A program made the translations under genes and the position numbers. Source: Legionella erythra (GTDB lineage: Bacteria; Pseudomonadota; Gammaproteobacteria; Legionellales; Legionellaceae). Taken from it: a stretch of DNA of 64,000 bases. The notes beneath the pieces are model-generated. The model was given only the letters and a program-made list of their open reading frames with translations, had not been told where the DNA came from and ran no database searches. This document shows, one piece after another, positions 1 through 8,862 of this stretch. Where the stretch lies: contig NZ_LNYA01000001.1 of assembly GCF_001467615.1 (NCBI RefSeq), positions 62,001 through 126,000 of the forward strand, in the 5' to 3' direction. The first letter of the stretch is position 1; every line of letters begins with the position of its first letter.

Positions 1-1
1 C

Positions 2-406
2 GCTAAAAAAGCCTGGTTCAGGCAAGTATGGGTCAGCAAGCCGCAAACGCTTGGTCACCCGATGACTGCCGTTCTGTGCGAATTCAACGACGGTGGCGGA
101 TTTTATGCGGTGAATCTTAAAGAAGCCGATGCCTTGCGCGGTGCGGTGGCGGGTTTTCGCGACCAGGAAGGTACAGCTGTGCCGGTGTCGCAATTTGTGA
201 CAGTCAAAAAAGACAAGGATGGCTTATGGGTCATTCATATTCCATCGCCGCGGCTCACCTTAACGCTTAAGGACATGCTCGAGCAACTGGATACCAGTCA
301 TCAATTGGTGGCCGGGTTGGTTAAAGGAGTAAAGCCTGGTTTTTGTGCCATTAGTCTCCACGACATTGGGCAACCTTCTGTTTTGCCCGCTCAAAAGACC
401 GCCTAA
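2..406 (+). CDS. 3' end of an unidentified gene (partial)
   Basis: The reading frame is open from base 2 to the TAA at 404-406, giving 134 residues. The first in-frame ATG is at 62, but nothing like a ribosome binding site precedes it and the codons before it (AKKAWFRQV...) look coding, so I read this as the C-terminal part of a gene that starts outside the window. The visible part is soluble, mixed alpha/beta in character, with no signal peptide or transmembrane segment. I do not recognise a family. Its stop overlaps the stop of the convergent MFS gene by four bases (CTAA shared by both strands). Confidence 0.6.
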   Translation, partial: AKKAWFRQVWVSKPQTLGHPMTAVLCEFNDGGGFYAVNLKEADALRGAVAGFRDQEGTAVPVSQFVTVKKDKDGLWVIHIPSPRLTLTLKDMLEQLDTSHQLVAGLVKGVKPGFCAISLHDIGQPSVLPAQKTA

Positions 407-1629
407 ACGCCATGTTTATCCGGCAGTAACAAAGCAAGCCCTGCTGCAATAAGCAAACCGCAGGGCACAAGAATTAAAGCCCACTGATAATCAGCCAGAG
501 TATAAGCATCGCGGGTGCCGCGTAGAAAATCGAGAAAATACCCAACCAGCGGTTGCAGCAAGGGTGCAGTCAACATGGCGAGGGTATTGGTAAAGCCAGT
601 GCAGGTGGATAACGTATCCTGCGGGGCCAGTTCATTGGCAATGGAATAAGACAACATGTAAGCGCCGCAGCAGACACCAATCAAAAACATCAAAAACGCC
701 ATGCTCACGGAAGAATGGATGGGCATAAACAGGGTGATCCCTAAAAACAGAGCAGTCGACAGGCAGGAAAACAGCATGAGTGGCGTGCGGCGTTGAAAAT
801 ACCCGGCTAAATAACCAAAAAGTGGGCAACTCACGGCGGCGCCAAGGAAAACAAAGGCGTCCACGAGGCTGGCTTCCTTAAGGCTTAAACCCAGCTTGAT
901 TTGTAAAAAAGGGATAGCCCACAAAGCTCCAAAAACGGTAATGACAGTAAAACTTAACCCCACAAACAAGCCATTAAACCAGGCTTTGGGTGATTTGAGA
1001 ATAATGAGTAGCGGTTTCAGTTGCGATAACTTGATGGCTTGTCCGCGTTTCGGCGGAATAAACTGCCAACAGCAGCAGGCGATTAATAGCCCGCCGATGG
1101 CGGCGCCATGAATAAAAAAACGCCAACCCCAATGTGTAATGAGCCCGCCAAGGCTTATCATACCGAGCATGGTCATTAAAAAGCCTAAAGTCTCTGAAAG
1201 GCCAATCATGAAGGCGAATTGCCGAATAGGGAAATGCTCACGCAGTAGATGAGAAAGTCCGACAAAGGCAAAAGAGGAGCCTGCGCCAATCAGCAGACGG
1301 CTCAGCACAAGCGCCCATAATTGTTCGCTTTGTGCAAAAAGAAAGCAACCAAGGCTGCAGAGCAGGGCATTTATCGTTAAAAGAAAACGTGGATTGGCAC
1401 GATCAAAAAGAATGCCGACGGGTATTTGCAGGCTGGTGTAAACATAATAAAACGAACTGCTTAAAAAACCAGCCATGAGCGCCGACAGTTTCATTTCTAC
1501 CATAATGGCGCCAATGATGACGCCCGATGACAATTGCAGAAAAAATTGAAACAATACAAAAGAAACCCCTACCAGCCAGATTAACAGGCGCCGGGTCGAC
1601 AGGGAGAGCGGTATACTATGAGAAGACAT
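403..1629 (-). CDS. MFS transporter
   Basis: A 408-residue major facilitator superfamily protein with about twelve hydrophobic segments in two six-helix halves. The MFS loop 2-3 signature appears as the run ending GILFDRANPR near residue 75. The substrate cannot be told from sequence; the closest general type is the drug or metabolite:proton antiporter group. I chose the ATG at 1629, which follows a weak GAGA, over an upstream TTG at 1638 that would add three residues. The gene is divergent from the oxyR-like gene, sharing a 73-base intergenic region, so regulation by that protein is possible but unproven. Confidence 0.85.
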   Translation of the reverse strand: MSSHSIPLSLSTRRLLIWLVGVSFVLFQFFLQLSSGVIIGAIMVEMKLSALMAGFLSSSFYYVYTSLQIPVGILFDRANPRFLLTINALLCSLGCFLFAQSEQLWALVLSRLLIGAGSSFAFVGLSHLLREHFPIRQFAFMIGLSETLGFLMTMLGMISLGGLITHWGWRFFIHGAAIGGLLIACCCWQFIPPKRGQAIKLSQLKPLLIILKSPKAWFNGLFVGLSFTVITVFGALWAIPFLQIKLGLSLKEASLVDAFVFLGAAVSCPLFGYLAGYFQRRTPLMLFSCLSTALFLGITLFMPIHSSVSMAFLMFLIGVCCGAYMLSYSIANELAPQDTLSTCTGFTNTLAMLTAPLLQPLVGYFLDFLRGTRDAYTLADYQWALILVPCGLLIAAGLALLLPDKHGV

Positions 1630-1702
1630 TAATCTCAATTTAGACTAAAAAAGTGCTGAATATACCGCCTAACGTGGTATCGAGCAATGTTTGCGAGGAA
1701 AT

Positions 1703-2605
1703 ATGAATTTACGCGATCTGCAGTATTTTGTGGTGTTAGCCAAAACGGAACATTTTGGCGAAGCCGCAAGGCAATGTTTTGTCAGCCAACCGACCTTGAG
1801 CATGCAGATTAAAAAACTGGAGGATGAGTTGGGCGTGCAGTTGTTTGAACGCGATAACAAACGGGTGATGCTGACTGATTCTGGCCGCTTGCTGCTTGAG
1901 CGAGCTCGCTCAATCCTGGCAGAGGTTGCTGAAATGAAAGCGATTGCCAATACCGCCCGCGATCCCTTCGCCGGTGAATTGCACCTGGGTGTTATTCCAA
2001 CGGTGGCACCTTACCTGCTGCCGCTGATTATGTCGGGTATTCAAAGCCATTTTCCGCAATTAAAAATCTGGCTTATCGAGGATAAAACGCATCGACTGGT
2101 GCAATCCTTGCAGGAGGGAACACTGGATGCCGCGATCATGGCTTTACCCGTGGCTCTGGATTTTGACTATCAACTACTTTATGAAGAACCGTTTTATTTT
2201 GCCTGTTCACCGGATTATCCCTTACCGGCGGGGCAGGCAGTCAAGCTTGAACAGTTGGCAGGGCAGCCGGTCATGCTTCTCGAAGAAGGGCATTGCCTGC
2301 GTGAACAGGCGATGTCGATTTGTAAGACCGTGAAAGCGGAAACCACAGTTGATTTTACAGCCACAAGCCTTGAAACCTTGCGTCTCATGGTTCAGGCGGG
2401 TAGAGGAATCACGCTGATGCCGGCCCTGGCGGTGCGTGGTATTGCCGAGAGTGAATTAAAAATCCTCCCTTTTGCCAATCCCGGCGCCTCTCGGCGTATT
2501 GCCTTATTCTGGCGTGGCAGCAGTGCCAAGCGTCGCTGCCTCGAAGCCATTGGCGATTTTATTAGTGATAAGATGGTCACTATCCTGCCACCTGGCAATC
2601 CATGA
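1703..2605 (+). CDS. oxyR: OxyR-type hydrogen peroxide-sensing LysR regulator
   Basis: A 300-residue LysR-type regulator with an N-terminal winged helix-turn-helix (MNLRDLQYF start, about residues 1-60) and a periplasmic-binding-like sensor domain. The sensor carries HCLREQAMSIC: cysteines at residues 198 and 207 have the same spacing and context as Cys199 and Cys208 of E. coli OxyR, the pair that forms a disulfide on oxidation by peroxide. This makes the OxyR assignment much firmer than a generic LysR call. The ATG at 1703 lies behind GAGGAAAT; an in-frame TTG at 1691 lacks a binding site. Dps at 61364 is a typical OxyR target in other bacteria, but no consensus OxyR site was identified here. 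Confidence 0.88.
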   Translation: MNLRDLQYFVVLAKTEHFGEAARQCFVSQPTLSMQIKKLEDELGVQLFERDNKRVMLTDSGRLLLERARSILAEVAEMKAIANTARDPFAGELHLGVIPTVAPYLLPLIMSGIQSHFPQLKIWLIEDKTHRLVQSLQEGTLDAAIMALPVALDFDYQLLYEEPFYFACSPDYPLPAGQAVKLEQLAGQPVMLLEEGHCLREQAMSICKTVKAETTVDFTATSLETLRLMVQAGRGITLMPALAVRGIAESELKILPFANPGASRRIALFWRGSSAKRRCLEAIGDFISDKMVTILPPGNP

Positions 2606-2679
2606 TTTTTCTAAAGACTTATTGCTGTCTGCCGTGTTCTCTTGCTAGAGTGGAAGCTTGATTTCTTTGCTGATTCTCT

Positions 2680-4485
2680 ATGCCGCAACCTGCTGAAATT
2701 AAACATCTTCGTGTTGGCTTTGAAACTGCTGAACGTACGATTACTGCTGTCGATGACATCAGTTTTCATTTAATTCCTGGCGAGACCATGGCGCTGCTTG
2801 GCGAGTCGGGTTGTGGTAAATCCTTAACCTCTCTGTCATTGATGCGCTTGCTGCCGCCTTATGGCGTTTATGGCCAGGACAGTGAAGTGCAGGTGGAGGG
2901 CAATGATTTATTACGCCTGCCTGAATCGGTCATGCGCCAATTACGGGGCCGGCGTTTGGCGATTATTTTTCAGGAACCGATGACGGCGTTAAATCCTGTC
3001 TTGAAAATAGGTGAGCAATTGGCCGAAGCCCTGCGGCAAGGGAGCAAAACTTTTGACAAGAAAGCCTTGCAAAAGCGCATGATTTCCTTGTTGAATGAAG
3101 TGGAAATGCCAGAGCCTGCCTTACGCCTTAACCAATATCCCCATCAATTGTCAGGCGGCCAAAAGCAACGGGTTGTCATTGCCATGGCTTTGGCTAATCA
3201 ACCCGACATTCTGATTGCTGATGAACCGACGACCGCACTGGATGTAACCATTCAGGCGCAGATCCTGCAATTACTGAAAAAATTGCAAAATGAGCACAAT
3301 ATGAGCATGTTGCTCATCACCCACGATTTAAGCGTAGTGAAAGCTGTGGCGGATCGGGTGTGTGTGATGTATGCGGGCCAATTGGTTGAGCAGGCGACAG
3401 TGGACGAATTTTTCACTCAGATTAAACACCCTTATTCGCAACAGTTATTCGCCTCTTTACCTGATTTTAATAAACGCGGCCATCGCCTGCAGACGATTGC
3501 AGGGAGTGTGCCGGGTCTCGATGCCATGCCGTCTGGCTGTCGTTTCCACCCGCGTTGTGCACACCGTTTTGCTCCCTGTGCTGACATTGAACCGACGCTT
3601 CAGGATGTGGATGGACGCCTGGTGCGTTGTCATCTCTACCCTGAGCATCGTGAGCCGCCGCCGCTTCATGAGGTTCAGCAAACATGGGAAAAGAAGGCGG
3701 TGGCCGAAGACGTGATACTGCGGGCGGAAAATCTTTGTGTTGATTTTATCCTTGGTAAGCGCCTCTTTCATAAAGGTCAGGTGCTGCATGCTGTGGATAA
3801 TCTGTCGTTGACGCTGCGCCGCGGTAAAACCTTAGCCTTAGTCGGCGAATCCGGCTGTGGTAAAACAACGGCAAGCCGTGCTTTGTTGCGGCTATTGCCC
3901 ATTACTTCGGGTGAGGTATTTTACCAGGAGCAGAATATTTCTGCGCTGCGAGGCAAGGCATTACGCGATTATCGTAAAAAAGTGCAGATAGTCTTTCAGG
4001 ATCCCTTTTCCTCCATGAACCCGCGCATGACCATCGGCGAGATCATTGCCGAGGGCATGCAGGCTCAGGGCATGGCGGCTAAAACCATTGCACAAAAACA
4101 GCATTGGCTTCTGGAACGGGTTAATTTGCCGCAAAAGAGTCTGGATCGTTACCCGCATCAATTTTCAGGCGGGCAGCGGCAACGGATTTGCATTGCCCGC
4201 GCCTTGGCCACTGAACCTGAAATTCTCATTTGCGATGAACCAACCAGTGCTCTCGATGTCTCGGTGCAGGCGCAGATATTAAACCTGCTGAAGGAATTGC
4301 AGCAGGAGTTGGGCATGGCTTATTTATTTATCACCCATAATATGGCCGTGGTGTCTTATATGGCCGATGACGTCATGGTCATGCGCAAAGGGCGTTGTGT
4401 GGAGAAAGGATCCTGCGAAGCCATCTTTAAGCACCCAGAGCAGGCCTATACCCGGCAATTGTTAGCCAGCGTGTTAGAGATTTAA
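2680..4485 (+). CDS. Peptide ABC transporter ATPase with two nucleotide-binding domains (YejF/DppD-DppF type)
   Basis: A 601-residue protein with two complete ABC ATPase cassettes in tandem. Each has a Walker A (GESGCGKS near residues 41-48, and again near 390), a signature (LSGGQKQR, FSGGQRQR) and a Walker B (ADEPT, CDEPT). Between them lies the cysteine-containing oligopeptide-transporter segment CRFHPRC...C, usually found at the end of OppD/DppD ATPases. The family energises uptake of di- or oligopeptides or nickel, with permeases and a binding protein encoded nearby. Here no permease gene flanks it, so partners must lie elsewhere. The ATG at 2680 has a poor ribosome binding site, but the N-terminal beta-strand is intact. 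Confidence 0.85.
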   Translation: MPQPAEIKHLRVGFETAERTITAVDDISFHLIPGETMALLGESGCGKSLTSLSLMRLLPPYGVYGQDSEVQVEGNDLLRLPESVMRQLRGRRLAIIFQEPMTALNPVLKIGEQLAEALRQGSKTFDKKALQKRMISLLNEVEMPEPALRLNQYPHQLSGGQKQRVVIAMALANQPDILIADEPTTALDVTIQAQILQLLKKLQNEHNMSMLLITHDLSVVKAVADRVCVMYAGQLVEQATVDEFFTQIKHPYSQQLFASLPDFNKRGHRLQTIAGSVPGLDAMPSGCRFHPRCAHRFAPCADIEPTLQDVDGRLVRCHLYPEHREPPPLHEVQQTWEKKAVAEDVILRAENLCVDFILGKRLFHKGQVLHAVDNLSLTLRRGKTLALVGESGCGKTTASRALLRLLPITSGEVFYQEQNISALRGKALRDYRKKVQIVFQDPFSSMNPRMTIGEIIAEGMQAQGMAAKTIAQKQHWLLERVNLPQKSLDRYPHQFSGGQRQRICIARALATEPEILICDEPTSALDVSVQAQILNLLKELQQELGMAYLFITHNMAVVSYMADDVMVMRKGRCVEKGSCEAIFKHPEQAYTRQLLASVLEI

Positions 4486-4572
4486 AGTGTCGCGATCTGG
4501 TTTTTCCAACAGATGACAAGCCCGAGGGCGTTCTGTTCATGCAGCAATGCCTCCCATTGAATGTTCAAGATT

Positions 4573-6084
4573 CTATAATGTCTTGATGCTGTGTAATAAC
4601 TCGGCGCTTTTGGTGTTGGTATCCGGACGATGAGTTTTGAAAAAAAGATTACGATGCATGCTCATCAATGTGCCATTTTGTACTTTTTTACCATTAACTT
4701 CTAACGTGGACTCTTCTTTTTCCCATTGCTCAATAATGCCTTTAATGTCATCCAGGGAAGAGAGCTCTGACTCTTTAATTTTGGTATGTAAGGCGTTTAA
4801 ACTTGCAATCTTTGCAGAGGGATCGCGCAGGACGCGTTGCTGCCACGCACCAAGCTCCGTCAAGCGTTTGTTTATGGCCTGCAGGACCTCCATTTTTTGG
4901 GTTTTTGCTTGCAGGGGAATGGCCTCTATCGCTGCATGAAGTTTATCGGCATCCAGAAGAGGCACAAATACACAATCAAAACGCTTCCCCTGGTTGTCAA
5001 TGGTTTGGAATTGATAGCCGGGTAACGTCGCTTTAATAAAGGCAAAGTCTTTGGAAGGCAACGATTGCTGGCCGATCATGTATTGCGGAAAACGAATAGC
5101 AATGGCTTTATTATTGAACGTGTCAGCGGCCATGCGCACTAAAATGTCTGGCTTTGCTAATCGTTTTTGCAAGTCTTGCTCATAATCAAAGACCGTTTGA
5201 TCATTAATCTCCCGGCTTACTTTGTAGCTATCATCCAGACACATGATCATGCGGTATTCAAGATGCGGATTGATTTCTTCTAATGAGCGGGAATCCACAA
5301 CAGGATGGCCTGAGGCGAAATCAAGTACCTGCGTTTCCAATTGATGGATACCCGTGGCATCGCGATAGAAACCGCCGTCTGGATGGTCGCCAATTTGAGC
5401 ACCGGGTGGTAATCCGTATTGTTCATTCAATTCAGCGGGAATGATGCCAGTAATGATATTGTGCGGTTTATCATCAAGCGGAGCTATACGGGAGTTGGTG
5501 TCGCCGAGAATGATGGATAGATCACTGGTGGTTTCGGTTAACAGCTGTCCATACAATTTCTCGTTGCCGTCAGGGAAAGGGCTGTAATAACCACAGGTAT
5601 TATGAAGATCAAGGATTAAGCCCTTGTTCTCCTTATCTTTTACCGTCACGGAGCGTATTTTTGCTTTACGATCCAATCGGGTTGCCTGTTCTTCAAACCG
5701 CTTTTTAGAGTAGCAGGTGACCAGCCCGGTTCTAAACTCGACTTTAATCTCCCAGTCCTCTCCCAGAGCGACGCGTAAATCCTCGACCACTTCCTCGCCT
5801 GCTTCCTGCAGAAAAAGAACATCAGCCGCCTGTTTTTTTACACCCTTGGCTAAACCGGCGATAATTTGCTGATAGCGCTTTGGTGTATCTTCTTTGGAGT
5901 CTTTTGTATGGATACCCGGGCAGCTTGATGTGCCGAGAATATTAAGGGAAATCAGCGTCAAAGATTTTTTACCTTTCCCGAGAGGCACCTTGGTCAATAG
6001 GGGTAAATGATCCGAATAGGCAAGATCGGGATTGCTGTTTACTTCGTCAAGGGTTGGAAAAAGTGGGTGTAGTCTGGGGGCCAT
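4573..6084 (-). CDS. Endonuclease/exonuclease/phosphatase-fold protein, apparently circularly permuted; candidate effector
   Basis: A 503-residue protein with EEP (exonuclease III/DNase I/inositol phosphatase) motifs: SLN with Asn48, FLQE with Glu94, LHN at 161-162 and GDTN with Asp195 and Asn197. The SDH motif that normally closes this fold is instead at residues 24-26, before the first core strand. A strand like the one that usually precedes SDH (FDCVFVP, about 369-375) sits far downstream. The last 120 residues look helical or coiled-coil. There is no signal peptide. A nuclease or lipid/phosphate phosphatase activity is plausible. In Legionella such solitary proteins with helical tails are often Dot/Icm substrates, but that is inference only. 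The ATG follows AGAG. The gene stands alone with an AT-rich upstream region. Confidence 0.6.
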   Translation of the reverse strand: MAPRLHPLFPTLDEVNSNPDLAYSDHLPLLTKVPLGKGKKSLTLISLNILGTSSCPGIHTKDSKEDTPKRYQQIIAGLAKGVKKQAADVLFLQEAGEEVVEDLRVALGEDWEIKVEFRTGLVTCYSKKRFEEQATRLDRKAKIRSVTVKDKENKGLILDLHNTCGYYSPFPDGNEKLYGQLLTETTSDLSIILGDTNSRIAPLDDKPHNIITGIIPAELNEQYGLPPGAQIGDHPDGGFYRDATGIHQLETQVLDFASGHPVVDSRSLEEINPHLEYRMIMCLDDSYKVSREINDQTVFDYEQDLQKRLAKPDILVRMAADTFNNKAIAIRFPQYMIGQQSLPSKDFAFIKATLPGYQFQTIDNQGKRFDCVFVPLLDADKLHAAIEAIPLQAKTQKMEVLQAINKRLTELGAWQQRVLRDPSAKIASLNALHTKIKESELSSLDDIKGIIEQWEKEESTLEVNGKKVQNGTLMSMHRNLFFKTHRPDTNTKSAELLHSIKTL

Positions 6085-6190
6085 GTTTGCTCTGGACGAT
6101 TAATAAAATCATTTAAATTTATATCAAATATTATACAATATGAGCTGTAATATGCCGTATCGGGGGCGGTGCTCCGATACGGCTGCTTCG

Positions 6191-7900
6191 TCAGTTAGCT
6201 GTGATTTGTTCAATAAAAGCAGGCAAATCGTTCAGTTTAATGGTGGAAATCGCCTCGCTGTTGCGGGCCTTGTATTCCACCGAGTCGTCCTGTAAATGGC
6301 GTTCACTGATAACCAGGCGGTGTGGGATGCCGATTAAATCGCTGTCGGCAAAAAGGACGCCAGGCCGTTCATTGCGATCGTCCAGTAAAACGTCAACGCC
6401 CTTCGCTTTAAGCGCCTGGTATAATTGCTCAGTGGTTTCACGCACTTGTTCAGAACGGGCGGCATTGACGGGGATGAGAACCAGTTGGAAAGGCGCCATG
6501 GCTTGCGGCCAGATGATGCCGCGTTCGTCATGGTGCTGTTCGATGGCAGCGGCGACGACGCGCGATACGCCAAGTCCATAGCAGCCCATGATCATGGTCT
6601 GTAATTGCCCTTCTTCATTCAATACCGCTGCCTTCATCGCTTTCGCGTACTTATCGCCCAACTGGAACACATGGCCTACTTCAATACCGCGGCAGGCACG
6701 CAAACGGCCTTTGCCATCGGGGCTTAAATCGCCTTCTTTGACATTGCGTAAATCAAAGGTTTCGACCGAAGCCGCATCACGTGCCCAGGAGGCATTGAGG
6801 TAATGCTTATCGGCATGGTTAGCACCACAGGCGAAGACGGGTAGGGCAAAAGCGTGATGATCAACAATGATCGGGATAGGCAGATTAATGGGTCCTAGGG
6901 AACCCACTGGGGCTTTCAATTGTTTTTTAATGGTTTCATCATCAGCGAAGCGAAGTGGTGATTTAACCAGGGGATGTTTAGCCGCTTTGATTTCATTTAA
7001 TTCATCATCACCGCGTAACACCAGGGCAACCAGCGGGTGTTCATCGCCTTCAACAATCAAGGTTTTTACCATCTCTTCCGGTTGAACAGCGAGCAGGGCT
7101 GACACGTCTTCAATAGTCTTTTTGCCGACGGTATCCATAAGACGCAAGGCTTCCGTATGCGCATGACGTACTGGCTCGGGTTTTAAACTGGTCGCTTGTT
7201 CAACATTGGCCGCGTAATCGCTTTGGTCGCTATAAAAAATTAAATCTTCACCGGAATCCGCGAGCACCTGGAATTCATGCGAGGCTGAACCGCCAATGGC
7301 CCCGGTATCGGCTTCAACAGCGCGATACTTCAAACCCAATCGGTCAAAAATACGGCAATAAGTGTAATACATGTCATCGTAAGTCTGCTGCAGTGATTCC
7401 TGCGTCAAATGGAATGAATAGGCATCCTTCATGATGAATTCGCGCGCGCGCATGACACCGAAACGCGGCCTGATTTCATCGCGAAATTTGGTTTGAATCT
7501 GGTAAAAATTAACCGGTAATTGCTTGTAGGAGCGGAGTTCATTGCGCATGATGTCGGTAATGACTTCTTCGTGCGTGGGGCCATAGCAATAATCGCGGCC
7601 GTTGCTGTCGGTCATTGTTAACAGCAGGCCGCCAAAAGTATCCCATCGTCCGGTCTCCTGCCAGAGTTCAGCCGGTTGAACGGCTGGCATCAACACCTCC
7701 ATGGCGTTGCTGCGGTTCATTTCTTCACGTACGATTTGTTCAACCTTGCGCATGACTTTTAAACCAAGCGGCATCCAGGTATAGAGTCCTGATCCTAATT
7801 TGCGGATGAGGCCGGCCCTAAGCATTAATTGATGAGAGACGATTTCTGCATCGTTTGGGGTTTCTCTTAAGGTGTTTAAAAACCATTGCGACACACGCAT
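6191..7900 (-). CDS. proS: Prolyl-tRNA synthetase
   Basis: A 569-residue class II synthetase of the bacterial (E. coli) type that charges tRNA-Pro. The N-terminal catalytic core has motif 1 (GLYTWMPLG), motif 2 ([21 protein letters not shown]) and, near the C terminus, motif 3 (GCYGLGVSR). An insertion of about 180 residues between motifs 2 and 3 is the INS editing domain that clears mischarged Ala-tRNA. The C-terminal anticodon-binding domain covers about residues 470-569. Length matches the family. The ATG is behind a strong CAGGAG. It is divergent from the LysR gene at 7981. Confidence 0.97.
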   Translation of the reverse strand: MRVSQWFLNTLRETPNDAEIVSHQLMLRAGLIRKLGSGLYTWMPLGLKVMRKVEQIVREEMNRSNAMEVLMPAVQPAELWQETGRWDTFGGLLLTMTDSNGRDYCYGPTHEEVITDIMRNELRSYKQLPVNFYQIQTKFRDEIRPRFGVMRAREFIMKDAYSFHLTQESLQQTYDDMYYTYCRIFDRLGLKYRAVEADTGAIGGSASHEFQVLADSGEDLIFYSDQSDYAANVEQATSLKPEPVRHAHTEALRLMDTVGKKTIEDVSALLAVQPEEMVKTLIVEGDEHPLVALVLRGDDELNEIKAAKHPLVKSPLRFADDETIKKQLKAPVGSLGPINLPIPIIVDHHAFALPVFACGANHADKHYLNASWARDAASVETFDLRNVKEGDLSPDGKGRLRACRGIEVGHVFQLGDKYAKAMKAAVLNEEGQLQTMIMGCYGLGVSRVVAAAIEQHHDERGIIWPQAMAPFQLVLIPVNAARSEQVRETTEQLYQALKAKGVDVLLDDRNERPGVLFADSDLIGIPHRLVISERHLQDDSVEYKARNSEAISTIKLNDLPAFIEQITAN

Positions 7901-7980
7901 ACCAACTCCTGATGACGATTAATTTAAAAACGGTCATTATATACCCCCACAGGCAATAACCCTAGCCATGGAGAAAATCA

Positions 7981-8862
7981 ATGAACACCCTACTGCTAAT
8001 GCAGACTTTTTGCAAGGTGGCCCAACATCGTGGCTTTAATGCAGCGGCCAAAGCGCTGGGTATCTCGCCTGCGGCAGTCAGCAAACAGATTACATCGCTC
8101 GAAGAGTCTTTAGGCGTGACCTTGTTTGAGCGCACCACGCGTAAAGTGGCCTTGACTGTTATCGGAGAGGCCTATTATGCCGAGGCACAGGCTGTGTTGT
8201 TAGCCCTTGAACAATCCAATAATTTGATTGCGGGTTATAAATCGCAGCCAGAGGGATTATTGCGCGTGATGAGTTCCCGCTATTTTGCCGAGCACATCAT
8301 TTTACCTCGCATGCCGGCCTTTAGTCAGAGCTATCCGAAAGTCAGTCTTGATTTGCAGATTGCCGAAGAAGTTCCGCATTTGCTGGAAGAAGGCTTGGAT
8401 GTGGTATTTGGTATGTCAGCCGCCGTGGCTTCCAATGCCGTACAGAAAAAAATAACCACTACGCGTTATGTGTTGTGCGCCTCAGCGGATTATCTGCGTC
8501 AATACGGTTACCCAAAACAGGTTGATGATCTAAACCATCATCGTTTCATTACCCATAAAATGAGGATGCCGAATGACAGTTGGACTTTCCTGAACGGCGA
8601 AACCCTGGTATTTAAGCCGGCGGTTTATGTCAACGACGCCGCCACCATGGCGGCCTTTGCCATGAGTGGGATGGGGCTTGCGTTCTTGCATCACTATCAG
8701 GTGGCCGACGCGCTGGCCAGCGGGCAGTTGCTTGAAGTATTGCCTGAGCAAAGGCTGCCGGTTATTCCGGTTTTTCTTTACTACCATCCCGGCCGTTTTT
8801 TGCAGCCCAAGATTAAGTTGTGGGTTCAGGCGATGAGTCGTGATATTCCTGCGTTTCTCTAG
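7981..8862 (+). CDS. LysR-family transcriptional regulator
   Basis: A 293-residue LysR-type regulator. The N-terminal winged helix-turn-helix (GFNAAAKALGISPAAVSKQI, about residues 18-37) is typical, followed by the linker helix and an effector-binding domain of the PF03466 type. It lacks the OxyR cysteine pair seen in the other LysR protein of this window, so the co-inducer is unknown. ATG with GGAGAAAATCA upstream. Its 3' end overlaps the convergent SulP-carbonic anhydrase gene by 50 bases. It lies divergent to proS, which is an unlikely target. Confidence 0.85.
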   Translation: MNTLLLMQTFCKVAQHRGFNAAAKALGISPAAVSKQITSLEESLGVTLFERTTRKVALTVIGEAYYAEAQAVLLALEQSNNLIAGYKSQPEGLLRVMSSRYFAEHIILPRMPAFSQSYPKVSLDLQIAEEVPHLLEEGLDVVFGMSAAVASNAVQKKITTTRYVLCASADYLRQYGYPKQVDDLNHHRFITHKMRMPNDSWTFLNGETLVFKPAVYVNDAATMAAFAMSGMGLAFLHHYQVADALASGQLLEVLPEQRLPVIPVFLYYHPGRFLQPKIKLWVQAMSRDIPAFL

